Source of the DNA: Tupaia tana
Taxonomy: Eukaryota > Chordata > Mammalia > Scandentia > Tupaiidae
NCBI GenBank assembly: GCA_026018925.1
Contig: JAKSZU010000018.1
Span: 5,922,920 to 5,986,919, forward strand
Length of the DNA: 64,000 nt
Reading direction: 5' to 3'
The notes under the pieces: generated by a model
Seen by the model: only the letters and a program-made list of their open reading frames with translations
Databases searched by the model: none
Told to the model about the DNA's origin: nothing
Shown: positions 20,745-31,430 of the stretch, piece by piece
How the letters are laid out: each line of letters opens with the position of its first letter
How positions within the stretch are numbered: position 1 is the first letter of the stretch
Translations under genes and position numbers: made by a program

Positions 20745-21495
20745 TTTATTCTTAGCGGTCAAAAACTGGAAACAACCCAGATGTCTGCCAACAGGAGAAT
20801 GTATCAACAGGTGAATGGGTAACGTGTGGCATATCCACACAATTAAATGTTATTCAGCAGTAAAAAAAATGACCCACTAATTTATACAATATGTATGAAT
20901 CTCAAAAACATCATGGTGAGCCAAAAAAGCCAGACATAAAAGTGCATATACTTTGTGGCAAGTACGCATAAGAAGTGCACAGTTCTGAGGTACAGTGGCA
21001 TTGCACTGCCGGAGATAAGCCAGGTCCCACGTGGCAACTGTGGTTCAAATCCCTGGCCTGGTCAGACTGAAACACTCTGGGCATTTACGTGAATGGCCAA
21101 GACAGGCTAGGCTGGAGGACTGGAAGAAGGGGATTACGACGTGACCAGGCCCTCTGGAGGGTGCTCATCTCTGTGCGTGCAAACACTCGTGAATGAAGGA
21201 AAGACATTTTTAATATTTTAAAAAGTACATACTGTACGCTTCTTTTGTACTTATGTGAAACTTTAGGAAAGACCAATTTAATCTCCAGTGACAGAAAGCA
21301 TAGCAGTAGCTGCCTGGGGCGGTGGAGGGGACGTGAAGAGTGAACAGAAGCGGCCTGAGAGTGTGGGAATGTTCTCTAACCAGATTGCGATGGTGGCAAC
21401 ATGGGTTTATGAACTTTCTGAAACTTACCAAAATGCACTTACTCTGGGTACATACTATGCTATGTAAAGTGGCCCTCAATAAAAATCGGCTTATA
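20745..21495 (+). mobile_element. L1 LINE 3' end, split by a SINE
   Basis: The left part has 'aactggaaacaacccagat', 'ccacacaattaaatgttatt' and 'ctcaaaaacatcatggtgag'. The right part (from about 21218) has 'gtagctgcctggggcggtgg', 'gggaatgttctctaacc' and 'tatgtaaagtggccctcaat'. Together they read as one old L1 3' end interrupted by the SINE at 20971-21217. Confidence 0.82.
20971..21217 (+). mobile_element. tRNA-type SINE, second subfamily, inside L1
   Basis: The tRNA-like head has 'ctgtggttcaaatccctgg'. The body reads 'ggaagaaggggattacgac', 'gtgaccaggccctctggagg' and 'gtgctcatctctgtgcgtg'. Flanking 'aaaagtgcata' and 'aaaaagtacata' may be its TSD. The same body type is seen at 57303-57565. Confidence 0.7.
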
Positions 21496-21664
21496 CATTA
21501 AATGTTCCAAAATACAGGCCTATTGGAAGCAAACACTCTAGTGGCAATAAGCACACACCTCCCACCCCGACGCTGACATCTAATAGCATTCTCTGATACA
21601 AGGAACCAGAGTGCCTTAGAGAAATGGTGGGTTCTAGAACAGAGGCAGCAAGTATAAAAATGAG
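21496..21664. other. Unique sequence
   Basis: Nothing is recognised. Confidence 0.35.
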
Positions 21665-21780
21665 CCCTAAAGCCCTAGACCATGATGTAGTGGTTACGTC
21701 ACTGAATTCCCAGGTTGTCGACCACAATTCAAATCCCAGACATGGTGGCTTAAAACTCACACTGGGCACATGTGCAACTT
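21665..21780 (+). mobile_element. SINE head only (5' part, truncated)
   Basis: 'gatgtagtggttacgtcac' (box A region), 'cacaattcaaatcccagac' (box B) and 'ggcttaaaactcacactggg' are followed by an abrupt end at 'gcacatgtgcaac'. The rest of the body is missing, and another SINE follows in the opposite orientation. Confidence 0.8.
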
Positions 21781-21796
21781 CCTAGTCCTACTTTTT

Positions 21797-22080
21797 TTTT
21801 CTTTTTCTTTTTTTTTTTTTTTTTGAGAGGTTTTCGCTATAGGGCGCGTGCGCTCGCCAGACAGAGAGAGAGAGACAGAGAGATAGAAAGCGAGAAATCA
21901 CCCCCCAGGGGGGATGGTCATGCCGCAATCCCTTCTCCTCCATTCTCCTTTCGGGATCTTGGGTACGCACGCACACGCGCCCGGCGTGAGTTTTAAGCCA
22001 CCAGGTCCGGGACACGAACTGCGGTCAACTACGTGGGAGTCCAGCGACATAGCCATTACGCTAACTGCTGGTTCCCCCCC
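21797..22080 (-). mobile_element. tRNA-headed SINE, CpG-rich, exact 13-bp TSD
   Basis: The TSD 'agtcctacttttt' is at 21784-21796 and 22081-22093. The minus strand has box A 'ttagcgtaatggc', 'gcagttcgtgtccc', full body and a long A tail. CpGs are abundant, and the C/G palindrome 'ccccccaggggggat' is intact. Confidence 0.94.
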
Positions 22081-22142
22081 AGTCCTACTTTTTAAGTGTG
22101 AGCTACACACAGTGCGTTTCTTTCTGATAGCCTTTAGGAAAG

Positions 22143-22330
22143 AAGGCAGCACCCAGCCCTGTCGGTGAGTGCTGCCAGGCTGGAGCCACACGGGAGGCCC
22201 GGGTTCAACTCTGGGTCTAACAGCCAGACCTGGTGGTGCCACCTGTACTTTCAATGACTCGTGGAGATTGAAGCAGGAGGATCCTGACACAAGACCCTGT
22301 CTAAATTTTAAAAAAGAAAAAAAGGAAAGA
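22143..22330 (+). mobile_element. Composite SINE: tRNA-like head plus 7SL/Alu-like end
   Basis: The head has 'ggcccgggttcaactctggg' (box B). The right half has 'ggtggtgccacctgtacttt', 'gaagcaggaggatcctgaca' and 'aagaccctgtctaaa', parallel to Alu/7SL. It is related to the copy at 10750. Confidence 0.68.
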
Positions 22331-22439
22331 ACAACCACATGTAGAAGTCCGATCACCGTGCCCTCATCCCGGCCATCAAGGCCCACGTTGACAGTGAGAC
22401 GCCATGTTGACGGTCTGTGCCTTGACGTGCTGTGATGAG

Positions 22440-22895
22440 AAGGGCACTCGGCCTCTGCGGTTTTCCTCCAGAAGCCCGAAACCCAGTCTAATCATAAGAA
22501 AAACATCAGACACACCTCGGTTGTGAGACACGGTTCGCAATAACTCAGCAGCACTCCCGAAACTGTGAGGTTATGAAAATCAAGGGAAGTCTGAGAACCC
22601 ATCACTGGCAAGGAGACAGACGTGACGATTAAATGCACTGTCATGTGGGTTCCTGGAAGAGATCCCGGGGCAGAAAGAGGACATTAAGTAAAAACTAAGG
22701 CAATCTGAGCAGAGCAAAGCCTTTAGTTAGCGTATTGATGTTGGTGCATTAATCGTGACAAATGTTCCAGAGTAATGTAACGATAAATGCCAGTAACCCG
22801 CAAACGGTGTGCGGGGCATATGGAATAACCCTCTTTGCAGTTTTCTGTAAATCTAAAACTATTTTAAAATTTAAAGTTTGTTTCTAAAATTCGCA
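22440..22895 (+). mobile_element. L1 LINE 3' end (old)
   Basis: 'gggttcctggaagagatccc', 'aaagaggacattaagtaaaa', 'acaaatgttccagagtaatg', 'gcagttttctgtaaatctaa' and 'aactattttaaaatttaaag' match the 3' end of an old mammalian L1 from memory. Confidence 0.65.
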
Positions 22896-23404
22896 GGCCC
22901 ATTAGTCAGAATCTCTGACCCACAGTGCCCTACAATATGCATCCCACATGGCCACACAGGCACATCCGGGAAGCTTACTGCAGAGGGGCTCGATCTTGGC
23001 CTAGCAGAACACAGGGAACACAGCCCCCCCCTGAAACCGGGATTCAGTTTGTATGAAGGGAGGTCAGACAGGTCTTTCTGACAGGTCTCCAAGTGATTCT
23101 ACTGCGCGGAGTGGAGACCCACTGCCTTACGGACGTGTGTGGTTCCCCCCACCCCTTGTTCTGTTTTACTTTTATATCCAGGATTTCTCCTTCCTTTTTC
23201 TTAAAACAGTTAAGTATATCACTTGCCTGTTTAGAAAAACAAAAATCTGAACCCGAAGACCATAGAAACCACTCCCGAGCAGGCATGTGAAGGTCCCAGC
23301 CAGCTCCCAGCTCTGGCTCTGCCCATCTCCCTACAGAGCGGCCGGCACTTGGCCCAGCGAGCCTCAGATTCCTTCACAGCACCGTCATTCACACACAGAC
23401 CTTC
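22896..23404. other. Unique sequence
   Basis: No gene is supported. The first 40 bases may be a hAT remnant. Confidence 0.35.
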
Positions 23405-23705
23405 TCTTTCCTAAACACTCCCTCTCCTCTTTTACCTGGCAAACTCCTCCTCATCCTTCAAAACCTAGATCAGCTGTCACCTCTGTGAAGCCTTCCAAGC
23501 TACTCCCTAGAGTTCGGTTGTTTTCCACTTTGGTCTTCCTTGGCTCACCTTCCTGACACATGTCTTATTGTAATCTTTGTTCGATGTCTCTCCCATCTCT
23601 GAAAGGTGAGCAAATTGATGTTTATTGTTCACTTTAACACACACCCACTGCAGTGCTGAGGACTCAGTATTCACTCGAGTGAGTGAGTGAGTAAATGTGT
23701 TAGTG
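23405..23705 (+). mobile_element. L2 LINE 3' region, sense
   Basis: 'ctggcaaactcctcctcatc', 'cttcaaaacctagatcagct', 'gtcacctctgtgaagccttc' and 'ctcccatctctgaaaggtga' are in sense L2 order. The end carries a short (GAGT)n run. Confidence 0.82.
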
Positions 23706-24109
23706 AACAAACTCATTCTGGAGGCCACGCCTCGTGTTAGGTGAAATAAAATCCTCCAGCCAAGAGAAGAGCTCTCTGTATCAGATGGTTGATCTTTTTT
23801 GTTTGTTTGCTGTGCAAGTGGTGTTCGAACTGTTTCCTTAATGTGTTTGTCAAGCACTGTGTACACCAACTTAGTGAACAGGCTATGGCATGCGTAAGCC
23901 AGTCAGGGGTGGCAGTGCTACTGCGGGGGATAACAAACGCAAGTGGCCATCCCAGGCTCACGGACCAGCACAGAAACAGCAGACACCAGCTGGCAGTGCT
24001 AGGGCCAGGAGGACAGAGAACACCCTCCGCTCATCCCATGGCCACCCTGGACAGCTTGCAAGGCAGCCAGTTTGGGGGGTTTGTTTATTGGTTGGTGGGA
24101 GGAGGTGTT
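23706..24109. other. Unique sequence
   Basis: The plus frames of 137 and 170 codons at 23789-24402 run into the next SINE and have no recognisable domain. Confidence 0.35.
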
Positions 24110-24372
24110 TGTTTTGTTTTACTTTTGCTGAAGGGCACGTGCACTCACTGGAGAGAGACAGAAAGAGGAAAAGAAGGAAAAGAAAGCACCCCTCATGGAT
24201 GATGGTCACACCACAATCCTTTCTCTTCCATTTCTTCCACCTTTTGGGATTTTGGGCATGCACATACGTATGCCCAGCATGTTTTTCAAGCCACCGAGTC
24301 TGGGATTCAAACCACACAGTGCACCATGAAGGACCCAGCTGCCTTAACCACCATGTCACTGGCTGGCCCAGG
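24110..24372 (-). mobile_element. tRNA-headed SINE, older subfamily
   Basis: The minus strand reads 'gacatggtggttaaggcag' (box A), 'ggtttgaatcccagactcgg' (box B) and 'ggcttgaaaaacatgctggg', then body, CT tract and 'gcccttcagcaaaag'. It differs from the young family by 'ggttaaggcagct' in the head and by lost CpGs. Confidence 0.85.
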
Positions 24373-24879
24373 CAGTTATTTTTAATCTTTCTTTTTTATT
24401 GAAGGAAATCTAGTTGCAAAAATGTTGGGGTGGGAGCCAACATAAAGAGCAGAGCCCAAAACAGCCACAACAAAGGAGAAATTGACATGAAGTCCCTTCT
24501 TTTGCATTTATGAAATCTTTCTGAAAATCATGATCTCAGTTCCACATATCCCTGTGCTTCATTTCAAAATGCAGCGAGTCCATATCACCAGACTTACTCA
24601 GTGGAGGAACTAGGACCAGAATCAGACCTACCTACAACAGGCAGAAAGATTCTGTGTGGTATAAAGAAGAGAATCTATAGCCACAGTTTACCTAGGGTCT
24701 TATAGAAGTTACAGACTCTATTGCCAAGAAAAATCCAACACTTGTGATCTTGCATAGAACCCAGTGTCTAGCAGGCCCTCTGACACAAACAGGGACTACC
24801 CAGGGGTCCATAGGTCCTGTAAGAACCCCTGGGATAGATGATTCTAGTGTCCCTTAAATTTTAACATTCCCTCATTTTT
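24373..24879. other. Unique sequence
   Basis: No gene or repeat is recognised. Confidence 0.35.
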
Positions 24880-25125
24880 TCTTTAAGGTTTTTGCTTCAG
24901 GGCACACATACTCAGTAGAGAGAAACAGTGAGAGGGAAGGTGGAAAATCACCACTCCCAGGGAGGATGGCCGTGCCGCAACCTCTTCTTCTCCATTCTCT
25001 TCCTGGTATGTTAGACAAGCATGCACACATGCCCAGTGTGCTTTTCAAGTCGCCAAGTCCAGGACTCAAACCGTGTTGGCCATGTGGGAGTCTAGCACAT
25101 TAACCACTATGCTGTCTGCTGGCCA
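24880..25125 (-). mobile_element. tRNA-headed SINE, older subfamily
   Basis: The minus strand reads 'gcagacagcatagtggttaa' (box A), 'acggtttgagtcctggac' (box B, with changes), 'ggcgacttgaaaagcacac', body and 'gccctgaagcaaaaacc'. It is intermediate in age. Confidence 0.85.
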
Positions 25126-26690
25126 CTACATTTTCTAATTTTTCTTTTTCTCTTAATTTTTTAAATTAAAGTGCTTAATACAGACTGCAACTACTCACCA
25201 AGTAAAGCCTAGGAACTATAATTGTGTGATAACAAATGTAGAAATACAATAGAATCCTTCAATTACAAAGGATAAAAACTCAAATTAGTTTTAATAAAAT
25301 AGGAAATATTGGTTGTAATGAGCTTCAGACACAGCTAGATTCAGCTGCATCAGAACCTGAATGTTCACTACTTGGTTCGTCTTTCATAGACCTTGGATGT
25401 TCTCAGTTGGGCTCTCTCCTTGTTGGAGCAAAATGATCCTGATCTCCTCTAGATTCACATTCTACCCTTTCAGTAACTGCAGCAGAAGCAGCATGTTTAT
25501 TTTCTAATAGTTTGAATGAAAGCTCAGAATGGTCCTAGTTGGATCACCTCAAGTCACTTACAAACTCTTGAACAAATCTCTGAGCCTGAGAGATGCCATC
25601 TCCAACGGCCCTGGTTTTAGCCTTGGGCCTACAGTGGTGAGACCAATCACCCAAACTGTACACACAGAGAGTGGGGAAGGGGTGGCTCCCAAGAAAAATC
25701 AGTGTGCTATTCCCAGAGGAAAGGGATGATGACTCTTCCAGGGCAGGATCAAGCTATGTCCATGACAGTAACAATGAGCAGCAACTAGACCTACTGGGCA
25801 CTGCCCTCTGGAGTCAATCCAGCACAGTTCTCTGTTCACCACGGTCTTGATGACTTTAACACAGGACGGGGTGGTCAGAGGCAAAATGGGATGGAAGAGT
25901 TCAAAGCCATGAGAAGTCCGTTAACTCCATTCCTCAGACAGCCCTGCTAGCTCAACTCAACTCTTATCTCCTTCTGAGAGAACGGCCCAATAATAGAAAC
26001 CCGCCTATCTCCTGCAGTCCTGTCTCTGTCGGTCAACAACCACTGCTAAAGGCAGAAGAGGAAAATCTCCTATCACCTTGACAGGCCTCCTGCCTGTGTG
26101 TATTTTTGTTCCTTTACCTCACCCTGAAGGCTATCTTTATTTTCTCCCCTACTGGGGTGATTTGGTGACTGTCTGCTTTAATCATTATAGAGATTTAGAA
26201 ATTTGCTGGGGGGAAACTGCAATCCTTACAGAATGGTGATACCTGAAGTGCTTTTTCTATTAATGACCCTGACCCTGGAAAGGAGCCTGAGCACCAGTGA
26301 TAAATTGCCACCTCCGGGCCTTGGGAATGGGCACTGGTCTCTCTGCCCCCTTGGCCTCCATCAGCAGCTGGCCCAGGGACATGGTTGGTCAGGATTAGAT
26401 GGCGTTAAGTGCTTTCAACTCTGTTTCCCATTTCTAGCTGCTCTGGGTCAATCAGCTCAAGCAAGCCCCCTCTTCTTGCTGCTACTCAGAAAACCTCACT
26501 GGAAGCCCAAGAACAAACTATCTGCCTGCAGCCTTGAAGATGGGGCTGTCTGCCACAGGAGAGCTTGGTTCTTTTCTAGGATAAAGAGAGAACTTGGCTT
26601 TGGATGGGAGGGAAAACGGTTTAGAGCAATGGGAATAAAGAGTTAGGAAAACTAGGAGTTATCATCTAGGCTACAAAGGCTACAAAACTC
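25126..26690. other. Long unique stretch, possible old repeat 25500-25860
   Basis: 25500-25860 contains word order ('gagagtggggaaggggtgg', 'aatcagtgtgctattcccag') reminiscent of an ancient dispersed repeat I cannot name. The 147-codon plus frame 26203-26646 shows no domain. Confidence 0.35.
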
Positions 26691-26699
26691 TATTTCTTT

Positions 26700-26703
26700 T
26701 TTT

Positions 26704-26734
<31 letters not shown>

Positions 26735-26984
26735 GGAGAGGTTTTTGCTACAGGGCGTGTGCACTTGCCAGACAGACAGAGAAAGACAGAAAGACAGAAA
26801 GCCAGAAATCGCCCCCCGGGGGGATGGCCATGCCGCAATCCCTTCTCCTCCATTCTCCTCTTGGGATCTTGGGCATGCGCGCACATGCACCCGGCGTGAG
26901 TTTTAAGCCACCGGGTCCGGAACGCGAACCGCGGTCGACTACATGGGAATCCAGCGACATAGCCATTACGCTAACTGCTGGTCT
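26700..26984 (-). mobile_element. tRNA-headed SINE, CpG-rich, long A tail
   Basis: Box A 'ttagcgtaatggc', box B 'gcggttcgcgttcc' and the full body are present, with a T run of more than 30 on the plus strand. The flanks 'aaaactctatttctt' and 'aaaactttgtttctt' form a TSD with two mismatches. Confidence 0.93.
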
Positions 26985-27227
26985 CAAAACTTTGTTTCTT
27001 CACATTAAAAGGCAAGAAGAAAAGTGGTGATGATCCTTTCAATACTAAAATCTACTTGTTCCTCATCCTGATTGTGCCTAGAAAGGCTCAGGTATGATCT
27101 GCTCATGCCCCATCTGCAGTATCCACTCTCTCTGCTTTAACCCTCCACTTGGTTCCCACACCTTAAAAACTGGCCCTGCTCTCTTCCCAAAAAGCTTGCA
27201 AGAGTGTTCCCTCCTCCTCAGGTTAGG

Positions 27228-27975
27228 CTACTGTTAGTTTCCTTTTGCTGCTTTAATAAATTGCACAAACCTGGTGGCTGGAAACAACACAAATGAATTC
27301 TCTTACAATTGTGGTTGCCAGAAGTTCAGTGGTTTCACTGGGCTGGAACCAAGTGTCGGTAGGGCCCTGCTCCCTTCAGAGGCTCAAGAGAGAATCAATG
27401 GTCTGGCCTTTCCAGACTCTAGAACGGCATTCTTTGCATTTCTTGAATCCTTTCTTCCTTTTTCTTTCCTTTCTTTTTCCCCCTTTTCTTCCTCTCTCCC
27501 TTCCTTCCTTCCTTTCTTTTTAATTGCCAGAGGGCAAGTACACTCACCAGAGAAAAACAGAGAGAAAGTAACCCCAGTGGGGCATGGTCACACTGCAATC
27601 CCTTCTCCATGTCCCCCATCCTTCTGGGGTTTGAGGCATACACATATATGCACCCAGCATATTTTTCAAGACACCAGGACCAGGATTTGAATTGTACAGT
27701 CAGCCATGAGGAATGTGGCTCCTTTAACCACTAAGCCATGGGGTTGGTCCCCCAAGTACCTTTAGCTTTAATGGTCACCTTGTCTTTTTCTGTCTCAAAT
27801 CTCCCTCTGCCTCTTTCTTATAAGGACACTTGTGACTGCATCTAGGGCCCACCAGGATAATCTAAAATAATCTCTCCATCTAAGATACACAGTTTAATCA
27901 CATCTACAAGCCACTCTTGCCATACAAGGCAACATTCACAGGTTCTGAGAGGTTAGGACCTGGCAATCTTCGATC
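27228..27975 (+). mobile_element. LTR-like ancient element (TG..CA type), split by SINE
   Basis: It starts 'gttagtttccttttgctgct', continues 'ggtggctggaaacaacacaa' and 'cagaagttcagtggtttcac', and resumes after the SINE with 'ataaggacacttgtgactgc' and 'ggcccaccaggataatctaa'. The same order is found at 46375-46880 and 47768-48110. The length of about 0.5 kb without coding content fits a solo LTR of an ancient mammalian retroelement. The family name is uncertain. Confidence 0.6.
27445..27750 (-). mobile_element. tRNA-headed SINE, older, with long pyrimidine tail
   Basis: The minus strand has 'ccatggcttagtggttaaag' (box A) and 'caattcaaatcctggtcctg' (box B) followed by the body and 'acttgccctctggcaatt'. 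The plus-strand left side is 75 bases of mainly C and T (27445-27523), an A tail converted to a GGAAA-type tract. Confidence 0.8.
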
Positions 27976-28505
27976 AGGCCCATTCATCTATCAAACCACT
28001 TCCTTAGTAGCTATCAGGGTCACCTTGGATGTCAGATGCTCCCAGAGACCCTCACTGTCCCACTTCTCTTTTCAGCTGAAGATTTTGTGCCCCTCACTAT
28101 TCCTTGGTCCCTCCAAATGAGTACACTATAGCACATGACACTCACGACTGAACTGTCCCCTGACCAAAGCCATCCCCTAATGACAGGGACAAGTCTAACA
28201 CATGGAAAACAATGTCACTTACAAAAGGGCATGTAAAACAGGAAGTAGAAGAAATGAAGGCACAGAACAATAGGTGTGACATAAGCACTATTCCGAGAGC
28301 ACTGAGGCCCAGAAAGATACCACGCAGCTTTGACGTGGCTACCTCTGAGGAGGCACAGGTTTGATGAGGTGGGAAGGAAGCAAGTTTCCATCCACTCCTC
28401 TGTTCCTTATGCTTTTACCATGAGACTGTGTTTATGAATTTCCTGTGTATAAAAATAAAATTTTTGAGAAGTTGAATAGTGAGTGGCATATTTGAGATTC
28501 TGTAA
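27976..28505. other. Unique sequence
   Basis: No gene or repeat is recognised. Confidence 0.35.
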
Positions 28506-28509
28506 TGTT

Positions 28510-28737
28510 TCCCAGCTTTTTTTTAAGTTTATTTATTTCTTCCAGGAGAAAGAGCAATCAGCTCTCCCCCACAGTCTTCAAATCATGATTCAATCCCCAC
28601 CTCAGCCAGCCAAGATCATGGCACACGTGCGTGCACCCGGCATGTAGAGGGAGATCTTGGGACACAAACCCAGACCTTTCCATGTGGATCCAGCCTCAAG
28701 GGGCATTACGTTACCGCTGTGCCACGGCCTGGCCCGT
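28510..28737 (-). mobile_element. Ancient tRNA-type SINE
   Basis: The minus strand reads 'gggccaggccgtggcacag', 'ctgggtttgtgtcccaagat', 'gtgcacgcacgtgtgcc' and a weak box B, with 'aaataaacttaaaaaaaa' tail. It is more diverged than the other copies and close to the second subfamily. Confidence 0.65.
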
Positions 28738-29186
28738 TTCCCAGCTCTCTATCTGAACAAGCAGTGGCTTTATGTGCACTTCAGTGTTCAGTAAGGGCTT
28801 GTTCGAAGATCATGCCAAGAAGACCACTTAGTCTTACAGCCTCACCATTCAGAGAGCTCTGTCAAAGCCAAAGATGATATCCCAAGGTTCCAGGTCCTAA
28901 CAGTTACTTTTTTCTCAATGGATCCATGTGAGGGAGAATTTCCTGATCACACTCAGTCTCAAGGTGGGGAGGAGGCTATGGAGTTAGCAGTCCATAGGGC
29001 TTGAAAATGCTAGGATGACAGCTGCTTCCCCATCCTGGGGCACAGCCACCACAACCAGCAGATGTCACCACCGTTGAGGCGAGCCACCTTCCCTGATGAA
29101 AGCACTTTTACTGCAGGTAGAAGACTGAGATATATCATTACATACTGACATAAAAAGATCTCTAAGACTGTCTACAAAATTTTCAA
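28738..29186. other. Unique sequence
   Basis: No gene or repeat is recognised. Confidence 0.35.
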
Positions 29187-29190
29187 AATA

Positions 29191-29422
29191 TGGGACCAGC
29201 AGATGGTGTAATGGTTACATCACTGGACTCCCACATAGTCGACAGTAGTTTGAGTCCCGGACCCGGCAGCTTAAAACACATCAGGTGTGTGTGTGTGTGC
29301 GTGCATGCCCAAGAGCCCAAGAGGAGAATAGAGGAGAAGGGATTATGGCATGGCCATCCCCCCACCAGGGCAGGTGATTTCTCACTTTCTCTCTGTCTCT
29401 CCAATGAACACATGCACCCTAT

Positions 29423-29458
<36 letters not shown>
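29191..29458 (+). mobile_element. tRNA-headed SINE with GT-expanded body and A31 tail
   Basis: Box A 'tggtgtaatggttac', box B 'agtttgagtcccgg', a (GT)8-like expansion in the 'gtgcgtgcatgc' segment and a tail of about 30 A. It resembles the young family but has lost several CpGs. Confidence 0.92.
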
Positions 29459-29460
<2 letters not shown>

Positions 29461-29789
29461 TAAAATATTTTTAATATATTGAAAAATTATATTTATAAAT
29501 AATATTTAAATATCTGTATTTCAATATATAGAAAATTAGAGAAAACAAGCCCAATTTTAGTAATGACAAGATTGTTTCTCTTCAAACTGTTTTTCCTGAT
29601 ATAATGGATATAAATGTGGTTTAATGAAACACAAAAAAAGAAATGAGAAGTGTTATCTGATCATCTAAGTCTAAAATCAATATGCAGTTATCACGCAAGC
29701 TAGGACTCAGGTCATACTAGCAGGATAGGTCCATGGAATTGTTAAAGAATAGTAACTGGTGACCTCTGAGACCACCCCCTTCATTCTAC
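29459..29789. other. AT-rich sequence
   Basis: AT-rich, no gene. It marks the start of the AT-rich part of the window. Confidence 0.4.
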
Positions 29790-30167
29790 ATTGCCTGTGC
29801 TACCGCATTTGTGAAGTTTGTTCATATTATTTTTCTACCAATTACTGAGAGAACAACGATCAATTATTCCAGCACAGTTCTGTATTCTTCTAGTTTTCAC
29901 TCTGGTTGTGTCACTGCTGTCTATGCATTTGGAAGCCCAATGATTAGGTGCACAGACATGTAAGATACTTGTTGTTTCCTAACAAACTGGCTGATACAAA
30001 ACCTCCTTCTTTACCTCAAGTAAAACTTCTTTGTTTTAACCCCTATTTTGGCCACATCACCTTTCTTAAACTGTTAACCTGATACACCTTCTCCTATCCT
30101 TCTGCCTTCAATCTGTGCCTTTATGTTTAAACTGCTTCTATTTTAAATGGCATATATTTAGGTCTCA

Positions 30168-30412
30168 CTTTTTTTTTTTTTAAAGGCTTTTGCCAAAAGG
30201 GTGTGTGCTCTTGCTGGAAGGAGACAATGATAGGGAAAGTGAGAAATCACCGGGGATAGCCATGCTGCAATCCCTTCTCCTCCATTCTCCTCCTGGGATT
30301 TTGGGCACTCATACACATGTTCCTGGCATGATTTTCACTAGGTCCAAGACTTGAACTGTGGTCAGCCAAGTAGGAGTCCAGCGCCTTAACCACCACACCA
30401 CCTGCTGACCCT
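30168..30412 (-). mobile_element. tRNA-headed SINE, older, inside L1
   Basis: The minus strand has 'gcaggtggtgtggtggttaa', 'ccacagttcaagtcttggac' and the usual body. The flanks 'gtctcacttttt' and 'gtctcattttct' are a decayed TSD. Confidence 0.85.
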
Positions 30413-30702
30413 GTGTCTCATTTTCTTTTATTTAATTTGACAAAATATTTTGTTCATTTATATTTAATGCAATTATTGGCACAGTTATATTTAAGTCTAT
30501 CATTTAGTGTTTGTATTTCACTTACTCCATTTACTCCAGCTGTTCCTTTGTTCCTTTTTCTCCATTATTTTCAGTAAAATAAGTACTTTATAGCATTCCA
30601 ATTTCACTCCTTTATTTGACTTTTTAGTTATGTCACCTTGTGCTATATTTTAGTAATTTCTCTAGATAGTGCTATCTAGTAAAAATATAAGGTAAGCTAT
30701 AT

Positions 30703-30827
30703 ATGAGATCTTCAAAAAGTTCATAGATAATACTGACTGAAAAAACTGTGTGTGGATTTAAAAATTTTTGCACCAAAATAAACTGATACTTTAATTCCAT
30801 TTTTCTGTGATCTTTTCAAGTCCCCTT
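30703..30827. mobile_element. Short inverted-repeat DNA element (~125 bp)
   Basis: The left end 'gagatcttcaaaaagttcat' and the right end, read in reverse, 'ggggacttgaaaagatcaca' are imperfect inverted repeats. The interior 'aatttttgcaccaaaataaa' is shared with 32313-32431. The structure suggests a non-autonomous mariner/Tc-like element. Confidence 0.6.
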
Positions 30828-31129
30828 GTAGATATATTCACAGAATAGCTAAATTTCCTAGTTATATTAACAAAATTTAAACAAACTGGTGACACAAGTT
30901 TAATAAAATATTTAATCCAATGTACCCAAAATATTATAGTTTCAACATACAACAAATATAAAAAGCATTGAGATGCTTCACATCTAAAAGAGTATTCATA
31001 TTGTCTTTGAAATTTGATGTACATTTTTCACCTATAGCACCAGGTGACGAGAAAGGTAGACCTGAAAGATCAAACTGTATTTCATAGAAGAATGTGGATA
31101 CTGCTTCACTGTTTCACATACATCTGATC

Positions 31130-31430
31130 AATTAGCACCGCCTGGGCAGCACAAGCTGTGGAGATGCTGTGCTCCACAGGCTGGGACCCCACAGGGAGCT
31201 GGGTTCCTCCGACAGAGAGCTCAGCCCTGAGTTGGGGCAACGGTGCACGCCAGTGATTCTCACAGCTCAAGGCTGAGGCAGAAGGATCAGGGGCCTGAAG
31301 CTGGTCTGGGCCACCCCGCAAGTCCTGTCTAAAACAAAGAGCTGAGTGTGGGAATGTGCCCATAGCCCCAGCTGGGAGGCTGAGGTGGAAGGATCTGGAC
31401 AGAATGAAATCGTGTTTTAAAGAAAAAACA
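31130..31430 (+). mobile_element. 7SL/Alu-like SINE with two arms
   Basis: Two segments resemble the Alu/7SL text: 'gcaacggtgcacgccagtga' to 'ctgaggcagaaggatcaggg' and 'aatgtgcccatagccccagc' to 'ctgaggtggaaggatctgg', each with a 'gtcctgtct'-like or equivalent end. A tRNA-like start ('ggaccccacagggagctggg') is possible. It ends in 'aaagaaaaaaca'. Confidence 0.65.

Noticed and set aside
23890..24402. 170-codon plus-strand frame
   Set aside because: Its second half is antisense SINE sequence.
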